Position numbers and translations under genes: made by a program
Shown: in pieces, positions 1 through 9,996 of the stretch
Layout: each line of letters opens with the position of its first letter
Position numbering within the stretch: position 1 is the first letter of the stretch
Assembly: GCA_025617745.1 (NCBI GenBank)
Contig: CM046870.1
Span: 27,044,927-27,108,926, forward strand
DNA from: Heliocidaris erythrogramma
Lineage: Eukaryota; Echinodermata; Echinoidea; Camarodonta; Echinometridae
Reading direction: 5' to 3'
DNA: 64,000 nt
The notes under the pieces: model-generated
Told to the model about the DNA's origin: nothing
The model's database searches: none
Seen by the model: only the letters and a program-made list of their open reading frames with translations

Positions 1-30
1 TCCTCCTCCTCCTCCTCCTCCTCCTCCTCC

Positions 31-65
<35 letters not shown>

Positions 66-66
66 T

Positions 67-98
<32 letters not shown>

Positions 99-189
99 TT
101 CTTCCTCTTCTTCCTCTTCTTCCTCTTCTTCCTCTTCTTCCTCTTCTTCCTCTTCTTCCTCTTCTTCCTCTTCTTCCTCTTCTTCCTCT

Positions 190-221
<32 letters not shown>

Positions 222-228
222 TTCCTCT

Positions 229-260
<32 letters not shown>

Positions 261-264
261 TTCT
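1..264. repeat. TCC/TTC polypyrimidine microsatellite
   Basis: The window opens in an uninterrupted TCC tract that passes into a TCCTCT/TTC mixed array and ends in pure TTC. It is all pyrimidine on the plus strand. It lies in the intron downstream of the last visible ANKZF1 exon, so the transcript would carry it as a purine tract. The true left end is outside the window. Confidence 0.95.
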
Positions 265-389
265 AATACTAGTTCCCTCTTCTTTTACCTCCTCCTCCTC
301 TTCCTCCTTCTCTCCCTCGGCTCTGTTTTCACCTTCTTGAATGCTTCCTGTAATTCTTAACGTCAAATCTTAGCAGGAAATCTACTTAC

Positions 390-505
390 CCATCATACAC
401 TGCAGCAGCAAAATGGCCGCCCCCTGTCATCATGATAGCCCACTTCTGATTGGTCAATAGACCGAGAGTTCTGGATATAAGCTCTGTATGGTTGGTGGGT
501 GCCTC
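390..505 (-). CDS. ANKZF1: ANKZF1 exon 6 (VLRF1 domain)
   Basis: Acceptor ttatttgcatag ends at 506; strong donor GG/GTAAGT at 389. The 116 bp encode EAPTNHTELISRTLGLLTNQ then KWAIMMTGGGHFAAAVYD and two bases of a Gly codon. It lines up with the human segment ending MAAAGHFAGAIFQG. This is the last exon visible; the next would lie left of position 1. Confidence 0.88.
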
Positions 506-3500
506 CTATGCAAATAAAAAGGGATAGAATTTGTTCTCACTTACATGCTTCCAAATCAGAAAGTGTTTGGTGGGTTCCATCAATCGTCAATACACATCAT
601 TAAAGTTTTTACTGGCATTATGGCAGAATTAAACTATTTGCAGAACAAGCCTCAATAGGCATGATAATAATTATTTTGTCCCATATGTTACCAACAACAT
701 CACAGGTATGCTATCAAATCCAATACAATCCATATGGTATTTCATATACTTGTAGCACCTTTCCCTTCCAGTCGCAACTTGCTACACATATACATGCATT
801 TGGATCTATTCAGTTCATAGTCCTACTGTGGCTTGCATCGGACAAATATCACGGAAAACGATACATTCGATGTTGAGCATGGTCATTATTCCATGATACT
901 TGAAAACTTGTAGGACATTGAATTACAAAACACCTCGACTTGCCCTATTATTTTCATTCATCTTCTGCTTTCTAGTTTTCTGTAAAAATGAAATGAATCC
1001 GTCCTCATCTTACCCTCTTTCCATGCAGAATGCAGCGATAGACGGACACCACCTGTCCCTCATCGTTATCAAAATAAATCCTTGGACATCGTCTACCATT
1101 TCCTCCTTCTTTCCGTGCATCACCATCATCATCCTCGTCATCGCTGTCATACTTGTGGAAGGAATTGGCCTTCTTTCTCCTTGTAGTAGGAGTTCGATGG
1201 GAGCCCCGGGAGATGGGAGACATGTCCATCTCGTCTTCAGAGGAGGAAGATGAGTCGCCGCTGCCAGAAATACTGGATACATCGTCTGTAGAGGAAAGAA
1301 TATAGCAGGGGGGGTTATCAAACCACATCTAATCCCATTGCCAATGAGAACCAACCGGTTCTTGTATTAACCCGTTGACTACTGAATCCTTTAACTCTCA
1401 TAGGCTTAATACAGGAGACACCCGGTTCCCATAGTCTAGGGGTTAAGTCTATGGGAATGAGTCAACAGGTTAATACACAGTTATATCTCTTGGACAGTAT
1501 AATGATGAATTCCTTGTGTTCCTGTGTTCCTCCTTTCATAGGTGTGACAGAGAATGTCCTGATAAATGATGCACTGAAGTTTAACATGCAGAACAGAGCC
1601 CATTATGGCAATAATCATCAAAAGTATCTGTCGAGAAAATAGTATAAAGTGATGTGTGAGGACTTATGATTGAAATCAAATTGAAGCCCATCAAATTTAC
1701 ATGCTTCAGATTTACACTATTTAAATCAAAACCTGATTCATCGCTTTGAGAAGAAAAAAAAAAATAGAAATGAAACATCAGTTCTAACTCTTCACAACTG
1801 GATAATTATTATTATTTTCATAATACAGAGCCAGCGTTTCAAAATCTTTAGATTTTCCCATGCATTAGATAATGTGGAAGAGAATACATGAATGTCAAAC
1901 AGATTCAATATTTAATGCAATGAAGTTAATTCACAAGAGGAGATAAATTCCAAATTTGTGATTCAGGATTTTAAAAACGGTGCCTCTTTCTGGGGAGCGT
2001 TTCATCAAGCGTTTTGTCAGTGATTTTACCGACAACTGTTATAAGCTACTGAAATCCTTGCATCTGATTGGCCGACAGCAAATTTGTCAGTAAAAATCAT
2101 TGACAAAACGCTTGATGAAACGCTCCCCAGATGTATAAAATCATTAAAATATCATACCAGCTTGTTGAGAAAATGCCTCTTCAGAGATTGACTTCAGACC
2201 CAACATCCGCTGCTTCAAGTTAAAACGATGCCAGTCAAGACGATAATGAGCTTTCTATACAGATTAAAAGAATTAAATCTTACATAGTGGAATTACATAG
2301 TGGAACTACATGTACATTGGAAATCTTATTATCAGGTAGACTTAAAAGTAATCATTCTGAAATTTCAGCTTTTGAATTTGTTAGCTCTTAGAGGAGGCAC
2401 TGAATTCAAATGTAAATGGCAAAAGATCTGTGCAACATGAACATGAAATATCAAATAATCATTTGTGAGCTATGATGTTGGGGAAACAAGTGACATTTAG
2501 CCCCACTAATTATGAGGCAAGCTATTTAACCCAATAATTGGGTTTACTACAAATCTACGGGGCTATAACTGTACTTAGACATTGCCATGATTAGTTTAAT
2601 TATCTTTATCTACAGCACACGCATTCTGAAATCTTAAAGGCATTCGGTAACTTTGTGGAGGCTTGATTTAACAAATTGTTGAATTTTGATATCTGTCTTG
2701 TATAATAATTTTCAGAAGGATAATATAAATATCCAGGCATATGAAGGTTTTCAAATATACAATGCTATTATTAAGCTATCTATGACTGAATACTCCCATT
2801 CACGAAGGCGTATGGCCATACGCTTTAGTCTAACACTGATTCTATTGGGGAAATGAGTCTGGCATTTCCGATCACTTGAATATGTTTACTTTTTACACCA
2901 TATTACATACACTGATAGCAGGTAAGGCCAGGCAGCTTAGATTTTATCAAGCCTCCACAAAGTTACCAAATCACTTTAAAATGGAGATCTATGCATATTT
3001 TTACCTGCTGATGTCTATCCTCAAACTTGCAGTCACAGAGAGAACAGATCATTGCATTTGAAACCGTGTATACATCAGGTTCTGTTGCAGGATAACAAAA
3101 TAAAGGAAATTGACAATAACACACTTCTAATCTTCAAAAGCATAAATATTCAGCACAGTGAAGACATGTGTGAAGTTAAAATGGAATAATGGTGCAATGA
3201 CTATTAAAATTGAAAATAAGGTCTACCAAACATCAAGAACCTTGTTCATAATCATTCTTGTGGAACATAAAAAATGTAAGATGGCGTAAACACTTAACAT
3301 TTCTTTCATGAAATTAGAAGCGTTATAAATTCCTGGGTTGGGAACATCTGATACATCCTTTCTATACCCAAAGTAAGTGAAGGAATCACTTAAGTGAATA
3401 CCCTTTCTTGGAATTGTACTTCTGGAATGAAAGATTATAAGACGATGTTAACAATGGAGGGCAGCATACCATTCTTTTCCACTTGGGCAATATTCTCTGG

Positions 3501-3626
3501 TTCTTCGTAAAAGTCTTCTGCTACCACATTAGGCTGTAGTGCTGAGAGTTTGATACCAGCCAAACACTTCCAGGCATTGCTCTTGTCTGTCAGGAGACAA
3601 CTGCTCTGTCTCTTGGGCATCTCCAT
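390..3626 (-). CDS. ANKZF1: ANKZF1/Vms1-like peptidyl-tRNA endonuclease, 5' part (5 coding exons; 3' end outside window)
   Basis: Joined exons (minus strand): 3626-3470, 3081-3005, 2254-2158, 1285-1014, 505-390; about 239 codons plus 2 nt. Every intron is GT-AG and the phases match across all four junctions. The peptide follows recalled human ANKZF1 in order: a C-x2-C-x12-H-x5-H zinc finger (C65, C68, H81, H87) with DWHRFNLKQR after it, an acidic serine-rich linker containing SSISGS-DS, then the start of the VLRF1 domain (RIYFDNDEGQ... YRCIL; TGGGHFAAAVYDG). Vms1/ANKZF1 is known to release nascent chains from stalled 60S ribosomes in ribosome quality control and to act at stressed mitochondria. 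The catalytic glutamine loop, ankyrin repeats and C-terminal VIM region would lie beyond position 1. Start ATG at 3626 has A at -3 and G at +4. The N-terminal length before the zinc finger is similar to human. Family call is firm; the symbol is by orthology from memory, not a search. Confidence 0.9.
1014..1285 (-). CDS. ANKZF1: ANKZF1 exon 5 (acidic linker and start of VLRF1 domain)
   Basis: Acceptor ttctttcctctacag ends at 1286; donor AGG/GTAAGA at 1013. The 272 bp are 2 bases plus 90 codons and end in phase 0. The first part is acidic and serine-rich (DDVSSISGSGDSSSSSEDE, then a basic TTRRKK stretch and YDSDDEDDDGD), probably disordered. The last ~29 residues (RIYFDNDEGQVVSVYRCILH) match the first strands of the VLRF1 domain. 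The linker is longer than I recall for human. Confidence 0.9.
1362..1479. mobile_element. Short TIR element (MITE) in ANKZF1 intron 5
   Basis: Inverted ends: TGTATTAACCCGTTGACT at about 1363 against AGTCAACAGGTTAATACACA at 1460-1479. About 118 bp, no coding capacity. It begins 76 bp from the acceptor side of exon 5. Superfamily unknown. Confidence 0.6.
1990..2130. mobile_element. CCAAT-type foldback MITE, near-complete copy
   Basis: A 141-bp imperfect palindrome with ends CTGGGGAGCGTTTCATCAAG and its complement; the arms pair over about 40 bp. The centre reads AAGCTACTGAAATCC...CATCTGATTGGCCGACAG, containing an inverted CCAAT box. Related copies are near 21.9, 45.1 and 57.1 kb. It sits 27 bp from the ANKZF1 exon 4 donor. 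Non-autonomous; superfamily not assigned. Confidence 0.85.
2158..2254 (-). CDS. ANKZF1: ANKZF1 exon 4 (second half of zinc finger)
   Basis: Acceptor tttaatctgtatag ends at 2255; donor CTG/GTATGA at 2157. The 97 bp begin in phase 0 and end with one base of an Asp codon. Peptide KAHYRLDWHRFNLKQRMLGL is followed by KSISEEAFSQQA. H81 and H87 complete the C2H2 finger. DWHRFNLKQR is the most diagnostic string for the Vms1/ANKZF1 family in this window. Confidence 0.92.
2638..2975. mobile_element. TTAA-flanked MITE in ANKZF1 intron 3
   Basis: About 30-bp inverted ends: GGTAACTTTGTGGAGGCTTG at 2646 and its complement ending near 2968. Both ends abut TTAA (2634-2637 and 2976-2979), consistent with a piggyBac-type target duplication. 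The TTAA could instead be part of the inverted repeat. The right end is 25 bp from the donor of exon 3. No coding capacity seen. Confidence 0.65.
3005..3081 (-). CDS. ANKZF1: ANKZF1 exon 3 (first half of zinc finger)
   Basis: Acceptor tgttatcctgcaacag ends at 3082; donor CAG/GTAAAA at 3004. The 77 bp begin with two bases completing a Glu codon and end in phase 0. Peptide PDVYTVSNAMICSLCDCKFE continues with DRHQQ. It carries the two zinc-binding cysteines, C65 and C68, aligning with FCSTCDQTF of human ANKZF1. Confidence 0.88.
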
Positions 3627-3639
3627 GCTTCTGCTTTTT
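3470..3639 (-). CDS. ANKZF1: ANKZF1 exon 2 with start codon
   Basis: Acceptor cttgatcctccag ends at 3640; donor G/GTATGC at 3469. Coding starts at ATG 3626 and gives MEMPKRQSSCLLTDK..., residues 1-52 plus one base of codon 53. Splicing to the proposed first exon (ending at 4025) makes TG|A, a stop in frame just before the ATG, so this ATG is the first usable start. Reading past the donor would give a spurious tail (GMLPSIVNIVL). Confidence 0.82.
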
Positions 3640-3810
3640 CTGGAGGATCAAGAATATGGTCAAACATTAACTGATTAACAAATCATAGGCAAAAGAGAAA
3701 TCACCATTTCTGACTCCCACTCACTCTGAGAACACACATGCACTCTGCTAAAAAGTAAATGTCATTTTACAATCATAGCCTTAGGATCTATTCGTGAATA
3801 ACGGCATTAG

Positions 3811-4631
3811 CGTGGTTGAGGAAACCACCATTCACTCCGCACAGACGCATTGGTTTCCACTCATAGGTACATTCCTATACTTCGTGTGTATAATGTAGGC
3901 AGTCATACACCTCATCTTTTTAAAACACCACTGCACAAAAGTCACCAATATTCACTCAAAATCGGCATTTAATTTTCAAAAACCGACCCCAAAATATCCA
4001 AGAAATACAATAAATTCAACTCACCAATGTTGGAAAAGATATTTACAAAAATGAAATCCGCAATTTACTGTTGATTCTCGCGAAACGAGCTATCGGAGTC
4101 ATTGTGTACATTTCCTGGTCGCCGCGGGCGCTGACATCTCCCCAAAAGAGTTTTGTCCTCAAAAATTCGGTCCCTATGGCGTACACGGAAAAGTTCCGAT
4201 TTTCTGTGTGCGCGATCATAAAGATCGATGTGCCCTTGCGATCCCGAGTTTCTTCGTGGACAAAAATTATATTGGCCGATTTTAGTCTAAGACATCGGCA
4301 GTTTGTAAACAACACGCGATCGCGAAACAAATCGGCGGGGATTTCTCCGGTTTTGGACAAGATTTTGACTTTGGATTTTGCTGTAAATATCAAAAGTTCT
4401 TCCTAACGGTCATTTGAGGTAGGAGTGAGATTTTTAAGGGCTGAATTTGAAAGCAAGTATTTAAAATATTTATCTTATTTTCCCCCCATACCTTTAGTAC
4501 ATGCGACAGAAAATACCAACTATTTTACAGAAATGTACCCGGGAGTGTTGGTTTCCTCATTCCCCGGCCAAAGGCATAGACTCTGCATTTTATTTTTGCG
4601 TGCTAACGAATGAGTGGTTTCCTCAACCACG
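3811..4631. repeat. Inverted hairpin-motif pair flanking the ANKZF1 promoter
   Basis: CGTGGTTGAGGAAACCAC at 3811-3828 is repeated in exact inverted form at 4614-4631. Each copy is itself a hairpin (GTGGTT-TCCTC-AACCAC). Partial copies (ggtttccac, ggtttcctc) lie just inside. The pair brackets the CpG-rich exon 1 region. It could be the ends of an 821-bp TIR element or a regulatory motif. No clear target-site duplication. Confidence 0.6.
4025..4390 (-). promoter_or_regulatory. Probable ANKZF1 CpG-rich promoter and non-coding exon 1
   Basis: A good minus-strand donor (CATTG/GTGAGTT) lies at 4024. Upstream of it, 4070-4340 is richer in CpG than its surroundings (gcgaaacgagc, cgccgcgggcgctgac, acgcgatcgcgaaac). 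Splicing from 4025 to 3639 gives an untranslated leader with an in-frame stop before the ATG. The transcription start is not determined; the 5' boundary is nominal. Both strands are open here for about 110 codons (4043-4406), which I take as chance in CpG-rich DNA. Confidence 0.5.
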
Positions 4632-5519
4632 ATATAGCCTCAATAACTTTGTTTAACATGGATACGTTGAAGTGCCCATCACTGCTCAATAAATAAGAAC
4701 TTGGTCTTGAATTACAATCCAATGCAATGGTGATCATGTTCACAAATTAACTTACACAAATTATAATACGTGGGACAACACACAATGAAATTTTGACATA
4801 TTTCCGGAGAGAAACTAGAGAAATAATGCAATTAAATACCTACATTTTCGAATACTCTGTACTCTGAAGACTGTGTATCTTCTAAGCATGAACTGCCAGG
4901 ATCCTTTGCTGTTCATGTGCCTTCAAATGTCAATTATGTCCCACGATCTCGTCTTATGCAACGAACTGAATAGTAGCCTGCGATTACCACACATGTTCTA
5001 AAAATAGCTCTCCAGCTGAAAGCAGTAATTGCGCAAGTTGTTGAAACGTGCAACTGTTATGACTTGTGCGGAGTTTGATTTTAATTAATATATATTCATC
5101 AACCCATAGCCTGCCAATGGAAAGATTATTCCCTACTAGAAGATTAGAAAATTATAATAACAGCGACTAGATATCACAATACACAGAGTAAAATTATAAA
5201 TATAATGTTCCAAAGAACAAAAATATTTTAAACATTTTTATAAGGGCCTATATGAAAATTAAACTTATAAGAATGCAAATATATTCATGGTTTTGTTACC
5301 TTTATTTACATGTAGGTGTCCATTTCGTTTCATCTGCAAGTTATAACAAGTATATAGGTATAGACCTCCTTTTCCTAATTTGACCACAGATAGTTACACG
5401 GTGGACTCGGGTGGACTGGATATAGGAGTGGGACTGGGAAAGAGAGAAAGAGAGGGAGAGAGAGAGAGTGAGAGATCGAAGGAGGCGGGGAGGGAGAGAG
5501 TGAGAGAGAGAGAAGGGGG

Positions 5520-5571
<52 letters not shown>

Positions 5572-6277
5572 GAGAGAGAGAGAGAAAAAAAAGACTATGG
5601 GAGAACGAAATGATAAAAATTTGCATGATAGCTTGACAGTGAAAGGAGAAATCGATGAAGGGATGAAGAGGGATGAAATTCATTTCCTGCATGAGATGAT
5701 GTACAACTCATTTCATATGATCATTATTCATTACATGAGATTGGAAAGGTCCTGAACCAGGATCATATAATAGTAATTTTAGGCGCCTTGATCAATCCAA
5801 TATAGATAGAAATTGATTGTCAAGGCTGTCAATCGATATAAGAGGCATCAACATTTTCTTACCTCATGACGGTTGCAGTCTTTCATAATTATGTTGTCTT
5901 ATAATAAGATACAATATTTGGAGGGCACAACCGTTCCTCTTTTTGAAAAACCAGGTAGCATACTTCCAGTACATGCACGGTTCCCCCCCCCCCAAAAAAA
6001 ATGTGACCCCTCTTTTAAAATTGATTTTGGAGTAAAGAAAAAAATAAAAGGCATCCGAACTTGATAACTCTTTTGTTTGTTAGAATAATTGACACATTTC
6101 TGATTTGTGCCTCTGCCTTTACAAGATCCTCGATCCGTTGCAGTCGGCGGACGCACCCCCCCCCCCCACCTTCTCACTGCTTTTGAAGATTCGTGGGCAT
6201 GGGGTTAACACAGAAATTTGAGAACAAAATTCCAGGACTTTCCATGACCCCTTTTTTTTTGCATTTTTTCAATGACC
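4632..6277. other. Intergenic, no gene seen; (GA)n at 5441-5585
   Basis: AT-rich DNA with no supported exon. It contains an approximately 145-bp polypurine (GA)n tract at 5441-5585, whose long reading frame on the minus strand is only Ser-Leu repeats, and C-runs near 5985 and 6157. Confidence 0.8.
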
Positions 6278-6402
6278 AGGGGCCCGTTGCACAAAACTTG
6301 CGTTTAATCGCAACTCCTAAAAATCAAACGCACTTCTGATTGGCTGAAAATTAAGCTGCGTTTGATTTTTGTTGCGTCTGAGTTTTGTGCAACGGGCCCT
6401 AG
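6278..6402. mobile_element. GGGCCCGTTGCACAAAAC foldback MITE
   Basis: A 125-bp palindromic element whose arms begin GGGCCCGTTGCACAAAAC and end with the complement at 6380-6399. The centre again holds TTCTGATTGGCTGAAAA, an inverted CCAAT box. It is inserted in a repeat (about 6220-6615) made of 'tttccatgac' and 'ggaaaccctg' motifs, so it is the younger of the two. Confidence 0.85.
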
Positions 6403-7917
6403 ATAAGTAGCATTTGGTATGGGTTGCAACATCCAAGCGGCGTACAAAGACCATTTCATGTTTCTAATGGAAGACTGCCATAGCAACACACAGCCAACAA
6501 CCATTTTCCTTGACTTTCCACGACTCTGGCAGATTTTTTTCTTTTTCATTTACCATTACTCTCTATGAATTGATTTTCCATGACTTTTCAGGTTTTCCAT
6601 GGCCGTGGAAACCCTGCGTGGGTCTATAATAGCTGCCTTTTGTTATGTAACCTGGGTACACCCCCACCCGATGGGATTCTGCCCCCTAGACCTATTAATC
6701 AATATGTGGATACGCCAGTGCTTCGAGCCATAATGCATGCATAGTGTTTTCTGTGCGTACATTTTGTTTCTGTATTCCTTTTTATGATCAATGGCAATAT
6801 GTGTGTAGAGCTAGCTGCTTAATTAATTGAAAACGCGAGGGGCAGAAGGGTCCAACTCCATCAAAAACATTTTTGAGTCGTCAAGAAAAAATTTATTTTG
6901 ACAATTTTAAGAGAAAAAATGATTTCATTGTGGAGGATACCTTTAATACATGACCCATAGATTATTCAACACATTCAGATGAAAATGTTCTGTCTCCTTC
7001 GGCTATCAAAATATCTGTTTATTCTCAATAACTAAAACTGTTTTGATTGAGTTGGGCCATTTTCCCTCTAATTTAATCAGTTATAATCAGTTCCAAATAA
7101 CGTAACAAGCGAATTAAAAGCGAAAAAGTAATTTATTTCAAGGACTTGTGATACATTGTTCTTTTGAGGCTTAAAAATAGAAAATCAATAAAATGTTTGA
7201 AGCCAGGCAAGCTCATTGCCATTCAAAGGGCAATGCTCACTTCATGATTTATGAAATCAATGGAGATATTGATTTCAGAGAGGACGCATGTTAAAGCCGG
7301 TAAAATTTGCTTTATGAGGCGCTAATGAATATAATTGAGTAATGGTTTGATATTATACATGTGAAATGTTCATTCTATTTTTTTTTTATCATTTGTTATT
7401 TACAAGGACTCTCCAGGAAAAGAGCGCTAAAAATTCCCAACCACCGTAGAGGGGCTTTCTCTTTATTTTCCTTCTTTTTTTGTACTCCCCTCTCATATCA
7501 GTCATAATTCTTAATGATTTGCACTGTCTGTATGTTCGAAACTGGGCATACTAAAGAGGTCATCGAAAAAAAAAACTGAGCATAATAGTTATTATTAGAA
7601 GCTTACTCTGTGCGCAGTGTGATTTTTTTATTAAACAAGTTTTCCACCATCATTACTATATAATAAGGCTCGACTTGGAGCTTTGAGATACATACATTAT
7701 TTTTTCTTCAAGCGAGATTTTCAAATAAACTTTTATTTGCAATAAAACGGGTTTTCTGTTTGTCATGGGAACATGGCGAAGGAAAACTGAAGGAACAGTC
7801 ATATCCTAGGCTGGAGTAGAAGTAAATCATTATCATGCATGCAAATCATCATTAAATCAGTAAGCAGAGAACTAGCTGTCAATATTTTGATGATAGAAAA
7901 AGCCACAGGCCGACTGT
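6403..7917. other. Intergenic; remainder of a CCATGACTTTTCAGG-type repeat, then unique AT-rich DNA
   Basis: 6403-6615 continues the interrupted repeat (cttgactttccacgactc, gattttccatgacttttcag) and ends CCGTGGAAACCCTG, which resembles a hAT-type end. From 6616 to 7917 I see no exon, RNA gene or organised repeat. Confidence 0.55.
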
Positions 7918-8257
7918 TTATCTTAGGAATATTTTGTACTGTACATGGCATGTGTTGACACTATAAGAAACACCTGTCAAACAATTTTTTTATTCAAGTA
8001 TATGTACCGTATATTTTTTGTGCACGCGGGAGTCATGGCTGAATCTATTAGTTCAAACCACATCCTAATAATTTAGCATTTACAGGGAATTTATCTTAGG
8101 AATATTTTGTACTGCACAGGGCAGGTGTTGACACTCATCGCAAGAAACACCTGATAAACAATTACTTTCTTATCTTATTCATGTATATTTGTGCGCGGGA
8201 GTTATAACTGAATCTGTTAGTTCGAACCACATCCTTATGATTTGGCATTACAGAGAA
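7918..8257. repeat. Two-copy tandem duplication, ~172-bp unit
   Basis: Copy 1 (7918-8089) and copy 2 (8090-8257) both begin TTTATCTTAGGAATATTTTG and share GTGTTGACACT, GAAACACCTG, GCGGGAGT and GAACCACATCCT. The copies differ by small indels and scattered substitutions. No coding frame. Confidence 0.9.
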
Positions 8258-8891
8258 TTCTAATAATCAGAGAAAGTTCGTTTGTATCAGGTAGCTTGGT
8301 CCAGTCACTGAGGCGGGGGTGGGGGGGGGGGGGGGGGGGGGGTGGCGCTCTTACCAGCGGTCTTCATTAGATGAATAACAACAGAGACAGCAATGCCATC
8401 AATTAGGGAAGTGTGTGTGGGGGGGGGGGGAGGGGGTCGCATCACCCTCCTTCACATGCATTGCCTACCTCTTTATCCTTTTCTCTGTTATTATTATTTT
8501 TGTCTTTATTCGATGGGGAGATGGGCACGTGCCCCCGTGCCCTCCTGTTTACTACGCCCCTTGGTATGTGATCGACTTGAATGTCCACATCCGTGCCTTG
8601 TTTGTTCAGGCCTTCTCAACTGACAGACAAACAGCGTGCATGTGATGCTGCGTTCCAATTTATGAAAAATAATGATTTCCAGTATTTATGAAAGACTCCG
8701 TGGGCATGGTGGGCGGAGAAACTATATTTTTCCCGGTAGGAGTGAAACCGCATGTTTAGCTTACATCTTTTGATGTTAATTCACCTAGGCAACGGTTTTG
8801 CATTTTTAAAACTGTGTGCAGTTCTCACTGTGATGCACTTTTAGTTTTTCTCAAAGAACTCATTTTGCCAGACATCATTCCGGTTTTATGT
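8258..8891. other. Intergenic with long G-runs
   Basis: Two G-tracts (about 8318-8341 and 8419-8434) dominate. The overlapping short frames here are translations of the tracts. Nothing else recognised. Confidence 0.7.
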
Positions 8892-8895
8892 TTAA

Positions 8896-9398
8896 CCCTA
8901 ATCCCATTGGGGGGGGGGGGGGGGCTTTTTGCCCCCCCCCCCGTATTTTTTTTTTTTTTCGCCGTGCTTCTAGACCGTTTGGAATTTCACGTTCAAACTT
9001 CATGACTTTTATTCTCTCAAGTCTCACGCATATTTTGATATATAATTCACCCCGGTTGGACATGTAGAACTGATTTTAGAGGTCGATAATTGCTTGACCA
9101 TCACAAAAAACAGCAATTTTTGTACAGGTTTCTATGTAATTCATATATCCAATGCCATGTAAACTCCAGATCTGTTATAATTGATATGATGAATTAGAAT
9201 TTGGATTATTTCTTTGTTATTAGTTTATTTCATATACTTTTTTTTAAATCTTAATCTACTTGATATGTTTTACGTCTGTGCCAATTTTCAAGTCAATCGG
9301 TCTATTCGTTGCCGAGATCTGAGGGGGCGGGGGCCAAAAAGCCCCCCCCCCCCCCCCCCATGGACTCAAGTCCTCCAAATAACCCAATGGGATTAGGG
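8896..9398. mobile_element. piggyBac-like MITE with TTAA duplications
   Basis: Perfect 14-bp inverted ends CCCTAATCCCATTG (left 8896, right ending 9398) are each flanked by TTAA (8892-8895 and 9399-9402). TTAA duplication and CCC-starting ends are hallmarks of the piggyBac superfamily. The 503-bp interior has no transposase frame. Just inside each end is a G-run/C-run (GGGGCTTTTTGCCCC-like at about 8909-8941 and 9325-9359), giving a second nested hairpin. Confidence 0.85.
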
Positions 9399-9402
9399 TT
9401 AA

Positions 9403-9996
9403 CACAGCCTCACGTGAAAAATATATCTGTTCGATATTATGAATATTGAATGAAAGAAAATTTTAAGGAAATTGTGGGCATACGAAATGAGGCGGGATTG
9501 ATGGATGGGTGGGTAGGTTAGGCCATCATGGGCGTAGCCAGGAATTCTTTACGAAGAGGGGGGGGGGGGGGGGTGCAGCGTAGGTATGACATTCTTCCCG
9601 ATCAAGAATCGGAAAGTGAGTCATTTTCTAAAGAATACTTTTCTGGATGACAATATTTTTATCATATAGGTCCAATTTATAACATCAATAACAGAATAAG
9701 AGGAGAAAAATAGAAAGAAAGAAAATAAGAAAATGAAGAAGAAGAAAATGTAGAAGAAGAAGAAGGAGGAGGAGAAGAAGAAGAAGAAGAAGAAGAAGAT
9801 GATGATGATGATAATGAAGGAGGAGGAGGAGGAAAAGAAGACGCTCTTTAAGATTTGTTCAAAACGAACACTGATTAACTGACTCTCCAAACTCCTTTCC
9901 CATTGTCTCATAATAAAGATCCGTTCCAAGAACAATCTGAAAATGAAAATCAGGTTAGAATTTTGGTAATCCAGTCTGTCGAGTCCATGTCAATGC
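9403..9996. other. Intergenic; isolated hAT-like left end and polypurine tract
   Basis: CATGGGCGTAGCCAGGAATT at 9527-9546, followed by a G-run, resembles a left hAT-like end without a visible partner. A GAA/GAG/GAT polypurine microsatellite occupies about 9700-9841. Confidence 0.6.

Noticed and set aside
4043-4406. Overlapping ~110-codon frames on both strands
   Set aside because: They fall in the CpG-rich promoter/exon 1 region of ANKZF1; neither has a domain, and CpG-rich DNA lacks stop codons by composition.
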